A DNA stretch of 49,283 nt. It comes from Patescibacteria group bacterium (GTDB taxonomy: Bacteria; Patescibacteriota; WWE3; 0-14-0-20-40-13). Positions 38,314 through 47,472 of this stretch are shown here, piece by piece. The DNA lies in contig JAHINB010000016.1 of NCBI GenBank assembly GCA_018896215.1, forward strand, positions 1 to 49,283, in the 5' to 3' direction. Numbering within the stretch: the first letter of the stretch is position 1; each line of letters starts with the position of its first letter. The notes below the pieces were generated by a model that ran no database searches, was not told the origin of the DNA, and was given only the letters and a program-made list of their open reading frames with translations. Position numbers and translations under genes: made by a program.

Positions 38314-39012
38314 CTAAATCGCGACTTTTGGTTCAACTAATGGAACTGTGTACTCCAACACCGATCCTTTAACCTTTTGCATTCGGGCGCTTTCTGGGTT
38401 GTAGAGATCGTAAAATAGCTCAATTAATTCATCGGTCTTAAGTTGTCGCGCGCGAATATTTAACCTTGTAAACTCCTTTATCAAATGGTCTCTCTTAGGC
38501 TCTAACATTGTGCGGGCGCGCTTTTCCACATAACCTACATCTACTCTTTCTCGGCGTTTTGTTGGCAGACCCAAAAGGGATTTGAACCAAAAAAATGGAT
38601 CCGATGAGGGTCTTAGGCTAATCGAAGTATAGGGAAGCACGACATAAAATTTTTTATCCAAAATTTCGTTTTTTGTAACCAGCTCCTCAACAAACTTACG
38701 GTATCTTAAAATCTCCTGCTTTTGTTTAGGATCGGTTTTTTCGTCTTCGCTACGCTTTACATTCTCTACATATGAGGTAATGTCCATCTTTTTGCTTCTA
38801 ATTACTATCTGAACAAAAAAAGATAGCGAGTTTAAAAGGGCGCTATAAGCTGCGATTGCGGCATCTTGTTCTCGTTCCGACAGCAAATCAAAATTAACCG
38901 ACGAGGTTTCTAAAACGCAAACCGCTCCCCCGTTTTTTAAGATTACAAGATCATTCACAATCGTCTCTATATCTAAATGCTCTTGGGTAGAAGCCGTGTA
39001 TTTTTTAGCCAT
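38314..39012 (-). CDS. TraC/VirB4 N-terminal-like protein
   Basis: In this 232-residue protein the start (DIETIVNDLVILKNGGAVCV then LETSSVNFDLLSE and SLSFFVQIVIRSK) resembles the N-terminal domain of TraC/VirB4 ATPases, encoded here as a separate gene. It ends with helical regions and no ATPase motifs. It lies 27 bp before virB4 and overlaps the PrgI gene by 8 bp. It probably forms part of the cytoplasmic T4SS complex. Confidence 0.75.
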   Translation of the reverse strand: MAKKYTASTQEHLDIETIVNDLVILKNGGAVCVLETSSVNFDLLSEREQDAAIAAYSALLNSLSFFVQIVIRSKKMDITSYVENVKRSEDEKTDPKQKQEILRYRKFVEELVTKNEILDKKFYVVLPYTSISLRPSSDPFFWFKSLLGLPTKRRERVDVGYVEKRARTMLEPKRDHLIKEFTRLNIRARQLKTDELIELFYDLYNPESARMQKVKGSVLEYTVPLVEPKVAI

Positions 39013-40456
39013 GGGTAGCTTTAGCTTTAATTGTTAAATAATCAAGTTTTGCTCCAGTTGCTATAAAGTTTACCACATTGAAAACCATCCCCTCATACCT
39101 AGTTTCTATCGAATATTTGCCATTGTTTAGCGGAGTAACAGTAATAAACTCTCCTAAAGCGTTGGTTTTTGTGGCTCTTTCGGGATCGCCTTGAGAATCT
39201 TTTACTAGAAGCAAGGCGCCTTCCACAATACGGTCGTTGCTGTCCAAGACATGACCTTTTAGTATATTAACATCTGCCATTGCTGTTTTTTTGATCTTGT
39301 CTTCTACTTGAGATTTTGCAACCCCAGCATCTACTATTTCTATTTTACTAATCTGGGGTTCTGGTTTTGGATTTGTAACTTCAGATTCGCGAACAATTGT
39401 CGCTGTTTCTTCTCCTTTTTCTTCCTTCTGTTCCCTCTTTTCCCCCTCATCCCCCTTAGGAATTTTTGCGAACAAAGAATTGTCGCTTTCTTGGGGACTA
39501 GGGGAAACATTGGCAAAATCTGTTTTAGGTAATTTTTTTGGTCTTAAAAAGATGGTTGTGAGCCTCACTAAAGGACTTGGACCTTCTTTCTTTTCCTTGG
39601 GAATATCTTGGAGAATTTTTTTAGATTCTTTTTTCTCTTTGTCTTTTCTAATTCTCCCCATGGTTTTTTTTAATTCTTCAGTTTTCTTTTGTAGTGCGTT
39701 TTCTTCGTCCTTTGCGTTCCCTACCCCATCTTTTTTAACCCCAACAACCTCAACCTTAACAGGAATATCTTTATAATCTTTAGGGAGGATGATTTCTTTT
39801 TCTAATGCAATGTTTCGCAGGGGTCGGTCTTTTTTAACATTTTTAATAAATGGAGATGTTTGACCTGTAAAGGTGTTATCGCTAAAAAAAGCTTCTTTGG
39901 CAGGAAGTAAAAGACGGGGACTTTGTTCCTCAAACAAACCCGCAAGCTGTGGGGGAATTGCCAAATCAAAATTTAATTTAGCCAATAACTCTCTTTCTTT
40001 TCGGTCGTGGGGATCAAGACTAGCGCTATTTCTTATAGCCTCCAGATAAGAATGTAGTCGGTGACGACTCTTAGTTGGAGTCATAGCAATTAAATCTGCG
40101 TTTACTGCTTTAGCATAATCCGACAAGAAAAAGGCGGGAGGGGTAGGATCTTTTTTCCAGACCATTTGGGTTGGAACTCCAAAGACCCGAATAAAGCTTT
40201 TAAACCAAACATCTAACCCCCGCTCTTGCAGGGGGACAAAGGCAAGAGCCGCTCCGCCCAAACTAAATAAAAGAGTAAAGGGCCACTTTATAAGAAAGGG
40301 AAGCCCCGACTTAAAAAACAGAATTCCCAGAATAGCACCAGCTGCCACATAAAAAAACTGCCTGACTGTCATGTCGCCGATGAGCTTGAATTCCACGCTC
40401 ATGATATTTTGCGGAACCGGGTGTTGTTTTTTTACTTGCTGAACTTCGCGGGACAT
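39005..40456 (-). CDS. PrgI-family (VirB3-like) membrane protein with long C-terminal extension
   Basis: In this 483-residue protein, residues about 1-110 are PrgI-like: PVPQNIMSVEFKLIGDMTVR, two membrane helices (FFYVAAGAILGILFF and PFTLLFSLGGAALAF) and ERGLDVWFKSFIRVF. The middle (about 190-400) is charged, Lys/Glu-rich and probably disordered. The end (about 395-483: NILKGHVLDSNDRIVEGALL, then LNNGKYSIETRYEG) is a carboxypeptidase-regulatory-like beta domain. Such a fusion is unusual in length. It leads the VirB4 operon; a TACAAT -10 ends 6 nt before its start. Confidence 0.8.
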   Translation of the reverse strand: MSREVQQVKKQHPVPQNIMSVEFKLIGDMTVRQFFYVAAGAILGILFFKSGLPFLIKWPFTLLFSLGGAALAFVPLQERGLDVWFKSFIRVFGVPTQMVWKKDPTPPAFFLSDYAKAVNADLIAMTPTKSRHRLHSYLEAIRNSASLDPHDRKERELLAKLNFDLAIPPQLAGLFEEQSPRLLLPAKEAFFSDNTFTGQTSPFIKNVKKDRPLRNIALEKEIILPKDYKDIPVKVEVVGVKKDGVGNAKDEENALQKKTEELKKTMGRIRKDKEKKESKKILQDIPKEKKEGPSPLVRLTTIFLRPKKLPKTDFANVSPSPQESDNSLFAKIPKGDEGEKREQKEEKGEETATIVRESEVTNPKPEPQISKIEIVDAGVAKSQVEDKIKKTAMADVNILKGHVLDSNDRIVEGALLLVKDSQGDPERATKTNALGEFITVTPLNNGKYSIETRYEGMVFNVVNFIATGAKLDYLTIKAKATHG

Positions 40457-40462
40457 CCTTTT

Positions 40463-40487
40463 ATTGTATCTTAATTTAATCTATACT
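40463..40487. promoter_or_regulatory. Divergent -10 elements for prgI (-) and the 40499 gene (+)
   Basis: On the minus strand TACAAT (40468-40463) ends 6 nt before the prgI ATG. On the plus strand TATACT (40482-40487) ends 11 nt before the ATG at 40499, leaving at most a few leader bases. Confidence 0.55.
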
Positions 40488-40498
40488 TAAAGACGAAT

Positions 40499-41545
40499 AT
40501 GATTATAAAAAAGCTTCCTATAACTCTAATTGTTCTAGCCCTTGCCCTCATCCTTGGCGGTTACTCGGCCTATAAAGAGTATCAAAAATCCCAAATTGCA
40601 ACCAAAAAACAAGAGGAAATCAAGCAAGCGGTAAATCCAATCTTTGGGAGTATTTCGGCGCCTAAAATTTCGTTTGTTTATCAGTCAGAGCAAAACGCTA
40701 CGATTGGGGTCGATGTGCCCACTGAACAGGCGCCAGCCTACACCGCTCCAGTTTATCAGTATCTTAAAGATACTAAAGTTGACGAAAAAACGGCAAGGCA
40801 AATTGCTCAAAGTCTAAAACTAGAAACGACAGCATTTCCTCAAGAGGATGGATCTTCAATCTTTTACAACAGAGACAAGTCTGCCTCGTTGACTTTTTGG
40901 AACGAATTCCAACAGTTTTCTTTTTATGATCAAGGTCTAAATTATAATTTAACCAGACCAACCAGAGAAGGAGCTGTCTTAACCGCTAAAAATTATCTTA
41001 ACGAATTCAAACTGGACAGCTTTAATTTAATCCCAGACGAAACTGGGGTTGCCTATAAAATTTCTAAAGGTAATCAGTATCCAACTGATGGGACAGCTGA
41101 TACTTACGATACGGTTTTCGTACCCTTCGTGAGAAACCTTGGTTCGCCAGCTGGCGAATTCAAGACAACAAGCCTCCCCTATCAAAGCTATCTTTTGACA
41201 ATGATGATTGGACCAGAAAATAAAATTAAAAACCTCTCGCTTTATTACACCGCGCTGGATACTTCGCGCTTTGGGACATATCCCCTAAAGGATATTAAAG
41301 GAGCGATAGAGGAAGTTAAAGAAAATAAAGGAATACTGGTAAATCTTAAAATGCCCGAGAGTTTTTACTTTGATGTGGATGCCCCAAAGCCAAAGGTGGT
41401 CTCGGTAAGCGTACAACAATACGAAATAAAAATTCTTGATAGACAAAATATTGACTATGCCCAACCGGTGTATGTTTTTGAGGGAATGGCATCGTTGGAA
41501 GATGGACAAGTGGTTCCCGCGACTTATTTTGTTCCTGCAATTTAA
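40499..41545 (+). CDS. Membrane-anchored protein of unknown function
   Basis: The 348-residue protein has one N-terminal membrane helix (ITLIVLALALILGGYSAY) and a large external region with a coiled segment, several YxxPV/YQY motifs and beta-rich parts (TFWNEFQQFSFYDQGLNYNL, then PVYVFEGMASLEDGQVV). The end resembles the conserved C-terminal part of CPR surface proteins of unknown role. It is divergent from prgI. No catalytic motif is seen. Confidence 0.65.
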   Translation: MIIKKLPITLIVLALALILGGYSAYKEYQKSQIATKKQEEIKQAVNPIFGSISAPKISFVYQSEQNATIGVDVPTEQAPAYTAPVYQYLKDTKVDEKTARQIAQSLKLETTAFPQEDGSSIFYNRDKSASLTFWNEFQQFSFYDQGLNYNLTRPTREGAVLTAKNYLNEFKLDSFNLIPDETGVAYKISKGNQYPTDGTADTYDTVFVPFVRNLGSPAGEFKTTSLPYQSYLLTMMIGPENKIKNLSLYYTALDTSRFGTYPLKDIKGAIEEVKENKGILVNLKMPESFYFDVDAPKPKVVSVSVQQYEIKILDRQNIDYAQPVYVFEGMASLEDGQVVPATYFVPAI

Positions 41546-41568
41546 TCCTAATTAAGGGTAAATTAGGA
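41546..41568. other. Hairpin between convergent genes
   Basis: tcctaatt (41546-41553) and aattagga (41561-41568) form a perfect 8-bp stem with a 7-nt loop in the 32-bp gap between two convergent genes. Without a T-run it is a weak terminator candidate for both strands. Confidence 0.45.
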
Positions 41569-41577
41569 CTACCAGAT

Positions 41578-41895
41578 CTACTGTTTCGAAAGTTTGCGAA
41601 TTAATAAATCGAGTTTTCTTGAGAGACCTGCGAGCTTGACATAAATGCGGTAAATTAGGTAAAACAACAGAATTACTGACAAGTACAAAATTAAATCCGA
41701 CCCACGCCCTATTCCAAACAAATTTGCTAGAGTTGAGGAAAGTCCGGGGTAAAAAACCACTACTGACCCTACCCCCCAAACCAAAACCCAAAATATTACC
41801 CCGCCTAAATTTAAGGCTTTTTCCCTAAACCGCAACAGAGCTCGACTTGTTGAAAAGGCAACGATGACAAGAAAAAGAATTTGAAATAGCATCAT
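41578..41895 (-). CDS. DUF2304-family membrane protein
   Basis: The 105-residue protein has three hydrophobic segments (FQILFLVIVAFSTSRALLRF, VIFWVLVWGVGSVVVFYPG, LILYLSVILLFYLIYRIYV) and a basic C-terminal helix (LSRKLDLLIRKLSKQ). This is the layout of DUF2304 proteins, which usually sit beside GT2 glycosyltransferases and may recruit them to lipid carriers. It lies 4 bp after such a glycosyltransferase gene. Confidence 0.8.
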   Translation of the reverse strand: MMLFQILFLVIVAFSTSRALLRFREKALNLGGVIFWVLVWGVGSVVVFYPGLSSTLANLFGIGRGSDLILYLSVILLFYLIYRIYVKLAGLSRKLDLLIRKLSKQ

Positions 41896-41899
41896 AATA

Positions 41900-42565
41900 T
41901 TAGCTAACTAAAAGTCTGCGTAATACCTTAAAAGCATTAGTAACTTTTTGACCTTTCTTTAAACTGTAACTGGTATAAATTCCCTTAATGGGAATCTCCC
42001 CAATCTTGAGATTACTCTTTTTAGCAAGACCAATCAGTTCCGTTGAGACCTCGTAACCCGATGTCACCGGTTGCAATAATTCTAACGCTTTCCGATTAAA
42101 TCCCCGCATTCCCGACTGCGAGTCTGATACGTAAACACCATAGAGAGCGTAGGTGATGAGATTTGAGAGAATGTTGACAAGATAGCGTAATTTGTAGCCT
42201 TTAGCCAAATCTTTAATTCTTGTTCCGATGACAAAATCAAACTTTTGCAAGAAGAGGGCTTCTTTGATTTTTAAAGCATCTTCCGTTTTGTGCTGTCCGT
42301 CGGCATCAAATGTTATGGCAAAATTATAATTCTGATATCTGGCGTACTCTAAACCCGTGGCAATTGCTCCCCCCAAACCAACATTTAAAATGTGACTGAT
42401 AACGGTAGCTCCAAACTTTTGGGCAACAGTTACAGTAGTATCCCAACTTCCATCATTGACAACTAGAATATCCTCAAAACCCACAGTTCTTAAATCGCCA
42501 ACAACTTTTCCTATTGATGCATCTTCATTGTAAGCTGGGATGATGACGAGTAATTTTTGTATCAC
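41900..42565 (-). CDS. GT2-family glycosyltransferase (polyprenyl-phosphate type)
   Basis: The 221-residue GT-A enzyme starts KLLVIIPAYNEDASIGKVV, with the nucleotide-binding ILVVNDGSWD and the metal-binding ITFDADGQH (DxD-like D-A-D), and later RDSQSGMRGF-type SDSQSGMRGFNRKALEL. It resembles dolichol-phosphate mannosyl/glucosyl transferases that load sugars on polyprenyl phosphate. It overlaps the SpoIID-like gene upstream by 4 bp and precedes the DUF2304 gene. The operon likely supplies surface glycans. Confidence 0.92.
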   Translation of the reverse strand: MIQKLLVIIPAYNEDASIGKVVGDLRTVGFEDILVVNDGSWDTTVTVAQKFGATVISHILNVGLGGAIATGLEYARYQNYNFAITFDADGQHKTEDALKIKEALFLQKFDFVIGTRIKDLAKGYKLRYLVNILSNLITYALYGVYVSDSQSGMRGFNRKALELLQPVTSGYEVSTELIGLAKKSNLKIGEIPIKGIYTSYSLKKGQKVTNAFKVLRRLLVS

Positions 42566-44334
42566 TGCCTTAAAATATCATAAAAACTTGTCCAAATAAC
42601 AATTGTTCCCGGGGCGCGGAGATTAAAAATAGATTTAAATTTGTAGCCGTCAAATGTTATCCCACCCGAGTAGTTGGCACTATAAAGCTTTATTGATGAT
42701 GTATATCCTTCGCCATCATCGTAAACTTCAATCTTGCTAATTTCTCCAACGGGATCAACATCTTCATCTTTTAGCTTCTCAATGACTTCGTCCTCGCTGA
42801 TTCCACCCTGATCCGCCGGAGAAAGATCGCTATTGTACGAGGAGGATTCTTTGGAAAGCAAATAAGCGTTAAAAACATCTTGGGCCTGCTCTTCTGTCAT
42901 CCAAGGACCATTTTCGGTACCTTTGCCCCAAGCTTTATGAAACCATGGAGAATCGCCATATTCTGGTCCATCGTAAGAGCAGTTTTCCCAATCACCACAA
43001 TCTCCATCTCGCAACCTTTGAGAATACGGACGAGAACTTCCCCAAACATCGGCGCTGGAACGAACGAAACCCCCAGCGGTAGAGGCATACCACGCGGGAA
43101 TAGGAGAACCATTGTAAGACAAATACTGACCACAAGTTGCATCCACTGCTTGATTCCATCTACCACCTTTTTCATGTCCTAAATAAACTTGGCACCTTTG
43201 ATCGGTACAAATTGCCCTGCCACCTTGGGTGTAATTTAGAGCATAGCTTCGAGCTGCTACGGCTTGGGCTTTTAAGGCTTCCATGTTCCAACTAGAGGGC
43301 ATCTCACCTAAGCCATAAAGGTATTCTTCTAAAGAAATATCCCCATACCCCGCAACCGGAATTTCTAGATCTTTATCACATTTCCCCTCCAAAGAAGTGT
43401 TTGGATAGTAAGCATCTAAAATTTCTTCGTAATCTTGACCATCATCTGCCCTACCTTTGGCACCATACTGGTTCATTCCTACCCGATGGGGATAGCCCCG
43501 AGTAAAAAACGCATAGGCGGTTCCCGAAAAACCTGGGTCGGGCAAGCTTTGCCTGCCAGATTCGCTGTCACCTACAGTTAGCCTTTCTGATGATGCCCCA
43601 AACTTTTCGCGCAGTAAGGCATTTTGTTTTTCGGACAACTCCTCCAAAGAATCCGACAAATCGCTTAGCTGATCTTCTAGGGCACTAGCCTGCGACTGCA
43701 AACCCGCAACCTCCCCTTGAGCCGATTGTACTTGGGTGGCAAGAGTGGCTTTAATTTGTTCCAAACGAGCTTTCTGCGTCTCCAAACCTGTTTTAGCTTT
43801 TTCGGTTTCTGCTTTTTTGTTGGAATAATCCTCTATTTCGCTATTGACTCTCTTAATAGTGTCAATTGATTGACCCAGATAACTTTTGTAGTACATAGAA
43901 TTTTTGGCTAAATCCAAAAAACCGATGGAGGATAAGACCATTTGGAGCGTGGATTGTCGCGAGGCTTTATAAAGACCGCGAATAGTACCATCGCGCTCGG
44001 CGCTTTTTTGTAACAAAACCGTATTGAATCTATTTAAGAGGTCTTCCAACTCCACAATTTTTGCCGAGAGATTATTAATTGATGCTAGAACTCCATTGAT
44101 TTCGCCTTGGGTGACATTAACTTGGGATGAGAGATTGTTGATTTTACTGGTAATTTGGGAAATTTCGGAGTTGATGTCGGACAAATCCCCCTTAACATCG
44201 TTGTATTCATCTTGAGTTTTTGTCAGATCTTCTTGCACCTCGGCAATTTCCTCGTCACTAACAACAGAAAAAGCTAGCGTTGGAAGAGCCAGCAAAGCAA
44301 AAATTGTAATAAAAATCATTAACCCTTTTGGCAT
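42562..44334 (-). CDS. SpoIID/LytB-domain protein with N-terminal coiled coil
   Basis: The 590-residue protein has a signal peptide (MIFITIFALLALPTLAFS), a long coiled coil (about 25-245, similar to PcsB/CwlO amidase regulators), then a SpoIID domain: GYPHRVGMNQYGAKGRADDG, YLYGLGEMPSSWNMEALKAQ, AVAARSYAL and STAGGFVRSSADVW. SpoIID proteins are lytic transglycosylases acting on denuded glycan strands. The combination suggests cell-wall remodelling at division. A TATACT -10 element ends 6 nt before its start. It heads the operon with the glycosyltransferase and DUF2304 genes. Confidence 0.88.
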   Translation of the reverse strand: MPKGLMIFITIFALLALPTLAFSVVSDEEIAEVQEDLTKTQDEYNDVKGDLSDINSEISQITSKINNLSSQVNVTQGEINGVLASINNLSAKIVELEDLLNRFNTVLLQKSAERDGTIRGLYKASRQSTLQMVLSSIGFLDLAKNSMYYKSYLGQSIDTIKRVNSEIEDYSNKKAETEKAKTGLETQKARLEQIKATLATQVQSAQGEVAGLQSQASALEDQLSDLSDSLEELSEKQNALLREKFGASSERLTVGDSESGRQSLPDPGFSGTAYAFFTRGYPHRVGMNQYGAKGRADDGQDYEEILDAYYPNTSLEGKCDKDLEIPVAGYGDISLEEYLYGLGEMPSSWNMEALKAQAVAARSYALNYTQGGRAICTDQRCQVYLGHEKGGRWNQAVDATCGQYLSYNGSPIPAWYASTAGGFVRSSADVWGSSRPYSQRLRDGDCGDWENCSYDGPEYGDSPWFHKAWGKGTENGPWMTEEQAQDVFNAYLLSKESSSYNSDLSPADQGGISEDEVIEKLKDEDVDPVGEISKIEVYDDGEGYTSSIKLYSANYSGGITFDGYKFKSIFNLRAPGTIVIWTSFYDILRQ

Positions 44335-44628
44335 GGGTTAAGTATAACAAATTTAAAATCTTCACGGTTTTGGGGTCATAACCATAAAAAACTGGTAAAA
44401 ATTAGCGATTTTTCACGATTACATAAGTTCTTCCACCTCCGTCGCATAAAACGCGATTCGAAAAAAGTGGAAGAATTCTGGGTTGATAAACCAATATTTT
44501 TGGGTCTCACCACATTTTTTTCCTGTTGTAACAACATTTAAGACAGTAATGAGAATACCTTGACCTAACAGCAAATTATCGGGTACTACCCGAATCGGGT
44601 AGTACCCGCTTTTACCGATTTTAACGAA
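44335..44628. other. Intergenic region with promoter and REP-like palindrome
   Basis: It holds the minus-strand TATACT at 44346-44341, 6 nt before the SpoIID-like start, and the REP-like palindrome at 44572-44609. The AT-rich remainder (44350-44570) shows no gene or RNA that I recognise. Confidence 0.5.
44572..44609. repeat. REP-like double palindrome, copy B (inverted)
   Basis: This is the inverted copy of 36256-36293. Here the two units form one larger perfect hairpin, cgggtactacccga/tcgggtagtacccg around a single A. It lies 20 bp from the end of the UvrD-like gene. Confidence 0.88.
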
Positions 44629-47466
44629 TTAGATATTCAAGTAATTTTTGTAGGCGGGGCAGATGTGGCGGTAGTCGCAATATTTGCATAAAGGGCTAGT
44701 TTTGGCTTCAAAATTTCCCACCTTTATCTCCTTAACCGTCTTAACAATATCTTCTTTGACACTTTCCAGATCTGCATCTGTTCTGGTGGTGGATATTTTT
44801 TGGGCATCCTCAAAAAAGTAAAGCGATAGGCTCTTTAAAGGTAATTTAAAAAAGTCGCGACAGGCTAAAGCATAATATGTAAGTTGCATATCACGATCGA
44901 CTTCTTTTTGCTCCTTTAACCCCCCTGTTTTATAATCTACAATTTCAACCCCACCAACCCTCTCATCAATTCGGTCAATAACACCAATTAATGGAACCCC
45001 ACCTACTAAAAGTCTAAACTTTTCCTCAAGCATTTTTGGTTTGCCAAAAAGCTGTCTTCCCCTTTCAAAGTAGATTTTTAGGTATTTCTTTCCTTCTAAA
45101 AATCGCTTTTCTTTATGCTCTTTTGTTTCGTACCCCGAGGGGTCAAAATTCTTCTCATAAATGCGTAACAACTCGTCAATTGTAGCCAATTTTGGATTTA
45201 TAACTGCCTGCTTTTCAAAATCTCTTAAGGTTATATGAATACTTTGCCCAAAGGTAAAAGCGTGGTTTGGCGGGGTTTGAATACTTAAAATATAGCGGTA
45301 CTTATACTGCAACGGGCATTTTTTAAACATATCAATTTGGCTGTAGCTCACATAAGACACCGCTACTTCCCCATCAGCAATTTTATGGGGCTTAATGGGA
45401 ATTTTTTCCGACAGAGCAAAAAGAAGATTGAGCTGTTTTGTAGGAATTAAACTGCTATCTTTAACTGTGTCTTTGGTTAAACCAAGTTCCGCAATAAATC
45501 CTGAAGGCTTTTTTTCTTTTACACCACCATAATTTTTGGCATAGGATAAATAGACCTGATCTTGCGCTCTTGTTACCCCCACATAAAAGAGCCTGCGCTC
45601 CTCCTCCAAATGATAATCGCCTGTGGGCAATGTTTCTTTGATTAATTCCTCGGGAATTTCTATTAAATCTCCCCGCGAACGAGATGGAAATCTATCTGAG
45701 GTCAGACTAATCAAAAACACCACCGGAAACTCCAGACCCTTAGATCCGTGAACAGTAATGAGATTTATCGTATCAATGTCTTCTATTTGCGCTTGGGCGG
45801 GGTTTTCTCCAGCTTCTAAAATTAAATCCAGATACTCTACAAAAGCTAAAACCGAATTTTGATTATTTTGAGATTCAAAAGTTTTAATAGCTTTAAAAAA
45901 AAGATTTAGATTATCAACAACCAATTTATTCTCCAAGCTTTCGGTGTTAATAATGTTCTTGGCATACCCAACTTCTACCAAAAAGTTATACAAAACCCGA
46001 CTGGTGTTTTCCTTGGCAACCATTTCTCTGGCGCGGTTGATAAGAATTGCCTGATCCTTAAACGACGCATCGCCTAAAAATACTTCCCACAAGGGGCATC
46101 TTAAAGTTTTAGCTTTTTTAAGAAGTTGCAGGATGTAAGTTCCCGGAAGGTTAAAAAAATCACTAACCAGAAATTGATATAAAGAAACATTATCGGACTC
46201 ATCAATTAAAAAGCGTAAAAAGCAGATGAGCGATTTAATTTGTGGCACATCAAACAGCCCTCGATTCCCAACAATTTGATAAGGCAACCCGTATCTACGA
46301 AGTGTTGCCACAATACCTTCTAAGTGAGTATTGGCCCTTGCTAATACCGCAAAATCTTTATATGTATATTTGGGGTTTTCTCCCATTAATTCCAATATTT
46401 TTTTAACAATAAACTCTGCCTCGTCTTCTTCCGTTGCCAAAATATTATATTGCAAGTTGCCTTGGCTACTTTTTTCTTTTTGGGATTCGAGATTTTTTAC
46501 AATCCCAAGTTTTGCTTCCAAAGTATCGGGATCGTTGTTTTTAATCAGCCGATACGAGGCATCCAGAATATCTTGAAAGCTCCTGTAATTCTTGTTTAAG
46601 ACAATGCTTTTGGTTTGGGGGTAATCTTTTTTAAAATTTATAATATTAGAAATTGCCGCCCCTCTAAATTTGTAAATACTTTGATTATCATCTCCTACCA
46701 CAACTAAATGCGGATTAGCTGACGCGGGGCATAAAAGCTTAATTAGTTCGTATTGCGCCCAATTGGTATCCTGAAATTCGTCAACAAAAACATGTTTTAG
46801 AGTATTTTGATACTCCTCTAATATTTTTGGTCGCTCTTTAAATAGCCTTAAAGCATAATTGATTAAATCTCCAAAATCCAAAAAGGAATTATCTAATTTT
46901 AATTCAGTATATAAAGAATAAGCCTTTGAGAGTTCTTGCCACTTGATATCGGGGGGATCGAGGTTTTTAACATAGTCAGAAAAATCTAAAGGACTAACCA
47001 CCTCGTCTTGCAGTCGAGAAAAAAACTTTAAAATCGCCCCGATAAATTTGTTGGGATTCCCCAAGGGTCTAAAGTAACTAAGGTCAAATTTAAAAAGATT
47101 TTTCTTAAAAAGAATATAGGCGTTGCTGGTTGTTAAAATTTTAAATGTGGGATCAAGTCCAATTTCAAGTCCCTTATCTCTTAAAATTCTTTCGGCGAAC
47201 GAGTGAAAGGTGGCAATATTGGGTTCTTCGTACCCTAGAGGCATTAAATCTCCCACGCGATCTAGCATTTCCCCCGAAGCTTTCTCGGTAAAGGTCAAAG
47301 CTAGAATATTTTTTGGAGAAACCCCATCTTGTGAAATTAGTTTTCTGATAGTTTCACAAATTACTCTAGTTTTTCCGGTTCCCGCCCCAGCAATAATCAA
47401 CAGAGGTCCTATCTGGTGGTTAACTGCGTCTTGTTGTTCCTTGTTGAGATCAAATTCTGATAACAT
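44629..47466 (-). CDS. UvrD/PcrA-type helicase fused to a RecB-like nuclease
   Basis: The 945-residue protein has superfamily 1 helicase motifs IIAGAGTGKTRVI (motif I), FVDEFQDTNWAQYELI (II), VGDDNQSIYKFRGA (III), LNKNYRS (IV), VHGSKGLEFPVVF (V) and FYVGVTRAQDQVYLS (VI). A C-terminal PD-(D/E)XK nuclease follows: FGQSIHITLRDF, GVIDRIDER, EIVDYKTGG. Cys of KKCPLQYKY and the terminal CKYCDYRHIC form a likely 4Fe-4S clamp, as in AddB and Cas4. It is an AddA/RecB-like enzyme for double-strand break processing; no separate AddB/RecC is in view. Confidence 0.92.
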   Translation of the reverse strand: MLSEFDLNKEQQDAVNHQIGPLLIIAGAGTGKTRVICETIRKLISQDGVSPKNILALTFTEKASGEMLDRVGDLMPLGYEEPNIATFHSFAERILRDKGLEIGLDPTFKILTTSNAYILFKKNLFKFDLSYFRPLGNPNKFIGAILKFFSRLQDEVVSPLDFSDYVKNLDPPDIKWQELSKAYSLYTELKLDNSFLDFGDLINYALRLFKERPKILEEYQNTLKHVFVDEFQDTNWAQYELIKLLCPASANPHLVVVGDDNQSIYKFRGAAISNIINFKKDYPQTKSIVLNKNYRSFQDILDASYRLIKNNDPDTLEAKLGIVKNLESQKEKSSQGNLQYNILATEEDEAEFIVKKILELMGENPKYTYKDFAVLARANTHLEGIVATLRRYGLPYQIVGNRGLFDVPQIKSLICFLRFLIDESDNVSLYQFLVSDFFNLPGTYILQLLKKAKTLRCPLWEVFLGDASFKDQAILINRAREMVAKENTSRVLYNFLVEVGYAKNIINTESLENKLVVDNLNLFFKAIKTFESQNNQNSVLAFVEYLDLILEAGENPAQAQIEDIDTINLITVHGSKGLEFPVVFLISLTSDRFPSRSRGDLIEIPEELIKETLPTGDYHLEEERRLFYVGVTRAQDQVYLSYAKNYGGVKEKKPSGFIAELGLTKDTVKDSSLIPTKQLNLLFALSEKIPIKPHKIADGEVAVSYVSYSQIDMFKKCPLQYKYRYILSIQTPPNHAFTFGQSIHITLRDFEKQAVINPKLATIDELLRIYEKNFDPSGYETKEHKEKRFLEGKKYLKIYFERGRQLFGKPKMLEEKFRLLVGGVPLIGVIDRIDERVGGVEIVDYKTGGLKEQKEVDRDMQLTYYALACRDFFKLPLKSLSLYFFEDAQKISTTRTDADLESVKEDIVKTVKEIKVGNFEAKTSPLCKYCDYRHICPAYKNYLNI

Positions 47467-47472
47467 ACCTAT

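Noticed and set aside
36364-40456. Complete conjugative element
   Set aside because: Only VirB4-type and PrgI-type proteins are present; no relaxase, VirD4, integrase or attachment sites are seen.
36256-44609. Composite transposon ending in the inverted palindromes
   Set aside because: No transposase lies between them, the genes are core-like, and a further half copy occurs outside. Dispersed REP-type repeats are simpler.
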